From Syncephalis plumigaleata (Eukaryota > Zoopagomycota > Zoopagomycetes > Zoopagales > Piptocephalidaceae): DNA of 49,421 bases. Both the position numbers and the translations under genes were made by a program. The notes under the pieces were generated by a model. The model was not told the origin of the DNA. It saw nothing but the letters and a program-made list of their open reading frames with translations, and ran no database searches. This document shows positions 43,160 to 49,421 of the stretch, piece by piece; position 1 is the first letter of the stretch, and each line of letters begins with the position of its first letter. The DNA is taken from NCBI GenBank assembly GCA_025201365.1, contig JAIXMF010000062.1, positions 1-49,421 on the forward strand. Direction: 5' to 3'.

Positions 43160-43923
43160 ACTGTACAACGGCGACAGTAATAACAGTAGCAATAATAGTA
43201 GTAATTGTAATTGTAATAATAATAATTGTAATAATAATAATAACGCTGACACTTTCTATTCTATTAATATCAGTTGAGCAACAGTAAATGTATCAAGTAA
43301 GAAGAGAAGAGACGAGACGAGACGAGAATAGGATTGGAAGACAAAGTAAATTGCTAATAGTAACGTAATAATCGGAACCACTTTGCATAAGAGGAGCAAG
43401 CATTACGTTTATTATTATAGATATATCCATTAGCATTAGCATTAGCATCATTATCCGTGAGATATGCTCCTGGCACGATGACGCTTTCATTCTTTCGTTT
43501 CTCTGTTTATCATCTCGCACCAACGACTGTAGCAGCAAGATTACGTATTCGATTATTCACCAATAGCGTGGACTGTTCGTTTCTACCTTCTGAATTATTA
43601 TTAAGAATATGAATGGAAAAATAAGCCACACCACATCTGGCCTTCTCTGTCTGTTCTACTGCCTGTCTCAGTCAGCATGCACATACATGATGTCTACGTG
43701 TACACCTCTCCTGATATTAGTCGTTTAATATGCACGTTTTGACCCCTCAACCATTGATGTGCACTATAAAAGTCCAACTCATGCATTGTTCTCCGTATTT
43801 GTTGATGTAGATGATAATGCAATAACCCCTTTTTCTCTACATGCTTACTGGAAAAACAAAGTAGATATGCCTACAATTAATTGTTTACTATAGAAAGAAA
43901 AAGAGCGAGACTTGAATAATCAA
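43160..43923. other. Spacer with microsatellites
   Basis: It contains AAT/AGT tracts (about 43185-43243), GACGA repeats near 43311 and an ATTAGC triplication at about 43431-43448. No gene is seen; the minus-strand frame at 43293-43538 is repeat-derived. Confidence 0.55.
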
Positions 43924-44255
43924 TCAAGATGATTGTTTATCCTTTGTTGTTGTCTCACTGGTAGTAGCAGTAGTAGTAGCTGCTACACTGTTTGTTTGTT
44001 CGTTCTCTTGCGAATTCAACGCGCTCTTTTCAGTTTCTTGCAAAGGTAAATATGTAGGTGCCGGTCTAAGTTGATCAGCTCGTGTTATTGGCTGATTATT
44101 ATTCATACTAAACTTATGTCTTAGTATATGTTGATTGCAATAGTATAGCTATGTAATTACCGCTTAAGCTGTTCAAACGAAGGTTGCCATATGTAAACAC
44201 CGGTGGTAACACCCGCGGTAATTGCCACTAGTAATGGAGCGTGTCGACGAAACAT
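43924..44255 (-). CDS. Small single-pass membrane protein, unrecognised
   Basis: Two exons (44161-44255, 43924-44107) encode 92 residues from MFRRHAPLLVAITAGVTTGV. An upstream in-frame Met at 44345 would add 30 residues including a six-Tyr run derived from a TAA repeat, so I prefer the shorter start. One hydrophobic helix (LLVAITAGVTTGVYIW) lies near the N-terminus, and a polar Asn/Gln/Thr tail follows the junction (QLKR then MNNNQP). The basic start and single helix would suit a small mitochondrial inner-membrane protein, but this is only a guess. It lies 207 bp downstream of the separase stop on the same strand. Confidence 0.55.
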
Positions 44256-44462
44256 AGCAATAGTTAAGAGAACAATAAGTAAAGATGGATAGTAATAATA
44301 ATAATAAAAAGAAAAACAACAAATAGCATTCGCAAGACGTGGCATATTTATCAATTATTCACTTTTTACGTATTAACTACAGAATATGTATATGTATATA
44401 GTTGACTAAGATCACATATATAATGTTCGCGAATAGTATATTAGTAATAAACAGTTATAATA

Positions 44463-47400
44463 CTAAGATGGCACAATCATTATGTGTGGCATGCCATATA
44501 TCACAGGTGCAGCACCAACCAAGTAACGAAGTGTACATTCACTACGTGACACGGCTACGGCAGCACCAAGATTATCATGTCCCGATGACGCCGCTAACTT
44601 GCTGGCATGACTTCTACTTCTATTCTTGCTACTATTAACACCGGTAGTATCTGATAGTAAACCCCATCGCTTCAATAATGCGATACTAAATCGATCCGTA
44701 TCCTTATCGGTAACATCCCATAGATTGGCTACTACTGCGTGACTAGATCCATTCATATTAGTAATGCTAGTCTAGTTTGTATAAAGGTCAATTAGGAATC
44801 GCTCACCTTCCTCCGATCAAATAGTGTAATGGTGTACCTGTTGGTTCGAATTCACCTTCTGGCGCTAAATAACCACTACTACATCCCATGAGTAGTGTAA
44901 CAGCGCAGCAATCCAGTTTACGAATAGCGCTTCCTTTAATGTATTGCCCCGCACCACCATGACCGAAATATCTAGTAGTATTCGTCTAGTTAGTACGTGA
45001 CATGTCAATGTTAACTGGTAATTAATAAACCTACAAAAATATATCACTATTCGTAAGACTAGTCCATAATTCCTGCTCCATAGGAACACGTCCTGTAATG
45101 CCCTTCCATTTGTTTCTAATTTAGATTAGAGATTATTATCATCGTTATTCCTACAATGTTAGATTGTCATAAACATACTGTTTCATCAATGGTGCAAGTA
45201 ACTTCTCCGTGTGTAGTAGATCGCCCGCTGGATTCAGTAGATATTGCGTTCGATTCGCGTTAACTAGGATTTCATTGGAGGCACTCGTATTATCGCGTAT
45301 CATTATGTTGTCACGCCATATGGTCCAGGTGGGTAGTCTAGACACCGATTGTCCCTCCAGTATCGGCATACTCTCCCAGGGGAACATGTGCGTCGATTTA
45401 TCAAGTATCAATACAGTGTTAGGCAACACTTTGGACACAGCAGTTGTTGCTAGCGTCGACTGGTAAAGCTGTTGCCATTCCGATATCATACACTTCATCT
45501 CGACCAGTAGCTGATATGCAACGAGCAAATAAAAGCAATATTAGTAAACATCCGTGTAGTAACAAAGTAACAACATTCACACCACTCACCTTATCGAATT
45601 CTATTTCATCAAATGGTACCGGTACACCTTGATACATGAGCGTGTCCAACAAATAGTACATGATATCCTCGACATCGTTGGTTAACTGCTGGTCAGCCTC
45701 GTCTACCTCTTCAGGTGTCGTCACTTGTCTTAATCCAGTGCCCGCGTAGATGAGTATGTCGCAGAATGTGGGATGAATTTCTAATCGTGACACTCGACGT
45801 CGTCCCATGGTTGACACAGTACGATCAAGTAAATCGGATAATCGTCGACTAAATTCCATTCGATGCTCATTCCACGTGGCATTGCCCACTAATAAATGCG
45901 GTGCACGTAAAAGTCCCTATTCAGTCACATTGGAATGTGATACGCTTTAGTTATCAGCATTCATTCAATTATTCGTAAGCATTTACCTTGAATCCACACC
46001 ACCAGTCACACTCCAATTGATCGAGTAGACTGGCCAGTCGTTTGTCTAACGCGTGTCGTGTATCCCACCACATCGCCTTTTCCTTGCGTGACAACTCGAC
46101 AGATGCACCACTGTCGGCGGTCTCGTTCCTATTGCCACCTTCATTTTGTGGTCGACCTACCCGCATGGATGCATTACTTTCCTCGAGTATATCTGTAAAC
46201 ATACGATTGGCCTCATCATAGGATAACGTCTTGATCTCCCCGTTGATGTCTCGTGATGATTTACGCGTTAATGGTAAGCGTATAACAGATGGTTCAATGC
46301 CACTACGCGGTGATCCATAACGGCCGACGTATAGCGCTTTAGCTTCTTCGTGTACAGATACACTACATATAACTACATGATCAGGTAGTTGATTTACAAA
46401 ACTGTCCAGCCAGTCATTCACTTGTAGCTTTGACTCGTGTTCATACAACCGATAGCGATCGAGGCATTTCCGATGTACGTCATCAGTTGGATGCTGCCAT
46501 GATGGTTCATCAAGTGTCGGCCATACTAGTCGACGATGCTGGCTGGATTGTGTCGTCTCCGAGTTATGACTCGTTTTAAGCATGGTGTTCTCTAATTGTT
46601 CTTTCAATTGTGCACCAATCTCACGTCTTAGCGTAATGTTTTTAGCCATTTCTATACAATCTACATTAGTTCGCATTACAAAGTAGTTATCATTCCACTT
46701 ACCGAGATAGAATAATGCCGACCATATATACTGTTGCTGTTTGGACGTGTCACCATCTACTGACATGGTAGAATAGGAGGACATGATTTGGATTTGAGCT
46801 AATGTATGACATATCTCGCGTAATAATGCCGGAGAAAGCGTGTAGTATCCCGTGTCGTAGGCTTGCTTTAATGATTCCTCCAACTTCATTAGAGTATGCG
46901 AGAAATGAACCTGAGAGTCACGTCGTGCATTTGCTCTTCTGCTCGACGATGTCTTGACACTCATCATCTGACCTAATCCCATGCCAAGTACTAGTTTTAC
47001 GGGTAACCTGTTAGCTGATGCGTGTATACCATTCTCTCACTGTAGAACGAATTGAATGCCACTTACTTGAATCGTGCAATCTACCAAACATACTATTATC
47101 GGACACGGTCATCATTAGTTCGTGTAATATGGATTTCGCATGCCATAGCGTGTATTCAGGCTAATCGACAATACTCGTTAGTATAAAGCAATCACAAGAA
47201 ATGCAGGCATCATTAACTCGTACCATTAGATAGGGCAAGGTAGCTGAACTGAAACATAATCGAGATGCCTGATAATCACCATATTGACTGGATGTCCAAC
47301 CTAATTATCATGTATGAGTACGTGTACATTAGATAACAAGAATGACACAAACAGTCATGAGACTTACCGCATAAGAATAGTGCTCGTTCCATGGTCGGTT

Positions 47401-49392
47401 GTAATAGCTCGCCATCTATGCATTCATTCATTAGATATATATATCTATACATTGTGTGTCAATGGTATGATATCAACCTACCTTGTTCCTTTGTAAATCT
47501 TACAGATGACCACCATTTCCTAATAATGATCGTTAGCGTATGCATGTGTGTGTGATAATGTCATTTCGTATATTTACCATTTAGCTCGTTTCTCCAATGA
47601 TTCAATAAATGATTGTCGTGCATGTGGTGCAAGTAGTCGATTTACATTCTCGTAATGCTGTTTAGCCACTTCCCATTGTGCTTGGTGTAGAGCACGTTCA
47701 CCCTGATATAATTGCCAATTGGCTTGCTGCTTCAAATGATAATGCTCGAGTGTAGGTAAACGAGCAGTATGCTGATCCTCTTTGTGACGTAGATAGGCAA
47801 GACGTGCCAGTTCACCGAGTACATCATGCAGTAAAACTTGTGTGCCAGCCATTTCCGCTAATTGTTGCGCTTGATCCAAATAGTAATCGGCTTCCTTGAA
47901 TGATCCACGTAGCATGTAAAGACGAGCAACTAGCAATAATCCATTAATCCATCGCTAATAATATTACACAATATAAGTATATATGTACATCATAATGAAT
48001 ACTAATACATCATCGATCATTCCTTACTTGTATCATTTCATGACTTGAGTAATTGGACAACACGTTAACATCTTCTGCCGATACCATTCTCGTTCGAGTA
48101 GTGGATGTAATCTCTAATTGGAATGGATCCTGTGTTGTCGTATCACTTGATTGTCTCGCGGTGAGTGATGCCGTAATACGAGCTAGAAATCGTATATTTG
48201 ACATGGCATACGAGAGTGATGTGTTTAGATTGCCCTACATATAATGATTAACATACATGATCATCATTGTATATCTATTCATGTTCTACCTTTAAACATT
48301 GCCATTCGGCGTATACCATAAATGTATCCGCTTGTAATAGTCGATACTTTAATCGAGTCTGAAATCTAACACGTTCCTCGAATTCGTTAGGTTGCCATGT
48401 TTGAGCTTGTTCCAGCAGTATTTTACTATTAAATGGTCATTAGTATACACATGAGCATTATAGTATTGAGTTAGATGATTACCTATCATCCATATGTCCT
48501 TGAGCTATTTTGTATCGTGCACACGCAAGTAGCCATTCATTCTGTTCCAGATCGATATTATTATATAATGGTTCAATTTGCTTTAGTAACACATCTACTC
48601 GATCTGCATAGCCTAATGCAAAGAAAGTAGTAGCAATTTGTAATAACAATTTGATGTTATCTATTCAATTGTACAATTAGTAAATAAGTACGTGTATACT
48701 ATTACACTAACCTTGTATATTCAACTTGTTATCTGTTTGTTTTCGTCGTTCATTAACTTGCAAACAAATAAAATGTAATCGTAGCATTCGATCAGGTTTG
48801 TGAGTTGTCCGAATAAAGCTAGAGAAATATACTATTCATTATGATGAGTTAAGTAATAATAATAGTAACGATATAATCGCCCTATCTAGAAAGGATACAT
48901 AAATGATCGTAGAGTGATTCGATATCCTCGATTGTCTTTGTATTCCCATTCTTTTCAGCTATTCATTATAGTAGTATTGTTAGTAAGCATCATTGACATA
49001 TATACAAGTATTTGGTTGTTCACTCTAGTAGTCTTACATTGCTTCAATAAATGCTCCCAATGATCGAGTGCACCATCAACTGCATCATCAATGTCGAATC
49101 CACATCGATGACCAATAATGGCAAACCATGTGTATGCATAGGCAATTCGTTGCGGTAATACATTAATAAGTTCGGCATCTTGCTTCAAATGCTTTGTAGA
49201 GAATACAAGGAAATCATCATGATTAGTATATATATATATATAAATATATATAAAGAGGATTACCTTAGTACCATAAAGATCAATTGCTTGTGAAAGTAAA
49301 TCAATAGCCATCTCTAATGATTTATTCTCTGTCAATTCTACACTAGATTGCTTCACTTGTAGATGTAGTATTTTAGCTTTCTCTACAGCCAA
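44463..49392 (-). CDS. ESP1: Separase, C-terminal 1253 residues (5' end beyond window)
   Basis: Nineteen exons can be joined without a frame break. From 5' to 3': 49264-49392, 49038-49191, 48899-48958, 48726-48818, 48483-48660, 48290-48425, 48028-48234, 47578-47954, 47482-47519, 47368-47415, 47224-47300, 47067-47160, 46703-46990, 45987-46660, 45590-45916, 45179-45510, 45035-45115, 44807-44971, 44463-44766. Separase is the caspase-like protease that cleaves cohesin Scc1 at anaphase. Upstream exons give helical TPR-like repeats. The protease part shows LILDKSTHMFPWESMP, the catalytic His in YFGHGGAGQ (codon 44959-44961), the catalytic Cys in MGCSSG (codon 44881-44883) and AVVANLWDVTDKDTDRF. Both catalytic residues are intact. 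Exon 48726-48818 needs an unusual GTTGAA donor, so that junction is less certain. The gene continues to the right. Confidence 0.92.
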
Positions 49393-49421
49393 CTATAATT
49401 ATGATTAGATATCCACATTAT

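Noticed and set aside
43160-43252. Leu-run extension of the seven-helix protein
   Set aside because: Encoded by an AAT/AGT microsatellite; the downstream Met at 43159 gives a normal polar N-terminus.
1-49421. tRNA, rRNA, CRISPR, autonomous transposon or viral genes
   Set aside because: No tRNA B-box/cloverleaf, rRNA block, regularly spaced direct repeats, reverse transcriptase, transposase or viral gene was seen on either strand by eye.

Overview
The window is nuclear DNA of a fungus. Nearly every gene carries short introns (mostly 40-75 nt) with GTAAGT-like donors, CTAAC/CTAAT-like branch sites and TAG acceptors, and the splice models assembled here keep the reading frame. The gene set is fungal in style: an NTE1-type phospholipase, symportin SYO1, an RFC subunit of the yeast Rfc4 class, an Mgr2/ROMO1 inner-membrane protein, separase, a peroxisomal malate dehydrogenase and a secreted subtilase. 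AT-rich, gene-poor spacers, Asn/Ser/Thr-rich protein tracts and kinase-like proteins fit an early-diverging lineage. Zoopagales (Syncephalis/Thamnocephalis-like mycoparasites) is my best guess, but it is an inference and is not proven by any one gene.

Layout. Positions 1-4818 hold no gene I can support, only microsatellites, a strong hairpin and purine-biased DNA. From 4819 to 19794 is a dense housekeeping block: a membrane J-domain-like protein with two frame breaks (+), an HMG-box Nhp10-like chromatin protein (-), then SYO1, malate dehydrogenase, RFC4 and NTE1, all on +. Positions 19795-22494 are a gene-poor island with a Cys-rich ORF remnant, a GC-richer hairpin and a 28-bp minisatellite. 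The minisatellite abuts a 14-exon CHK2/Rad53-like FHA-kinase gene with an altered active site and an 8-nt microexon. After a pyrimidine-rich spacer (24695-26187) come ribose-5-phosphate isomerase B (+), an ARFRP1/Arl3-type GTPase (-), a ZNRD2-type zinc-ribbon protein (+), a long disordered protein with a BRI3-like tail (+), Mgr2/ROMO1 (+), an unrecognised membrane protein (-) and a large secreted subtilase (+). A secreted kinase-like protein (-), a polytopic seven-helix protein (-), a small membrane protein (-) and separase (-, running off the right edge) complete the window.

The housekeeping genes cover DNA replication (RFC4), chromosome segregation (separase), ribosomal-protein import (SYO1), chromatin (Nhp10-like), membrane lipid turnover (NTE1), Golgi traffic (ARFRP1) and carbon metabolism (RpiB, peroxisomal MDH). 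The most unusual content is the pair of degenerate kinase-like genes, one with an FHA-like domain and one with a signal peptide, together with a dispersed ~245-bp repeat family. Three near-full copies and one partial copy of that repeat, all in the same orientation, sit in the spacers between 25.9 and 36.1 kb.
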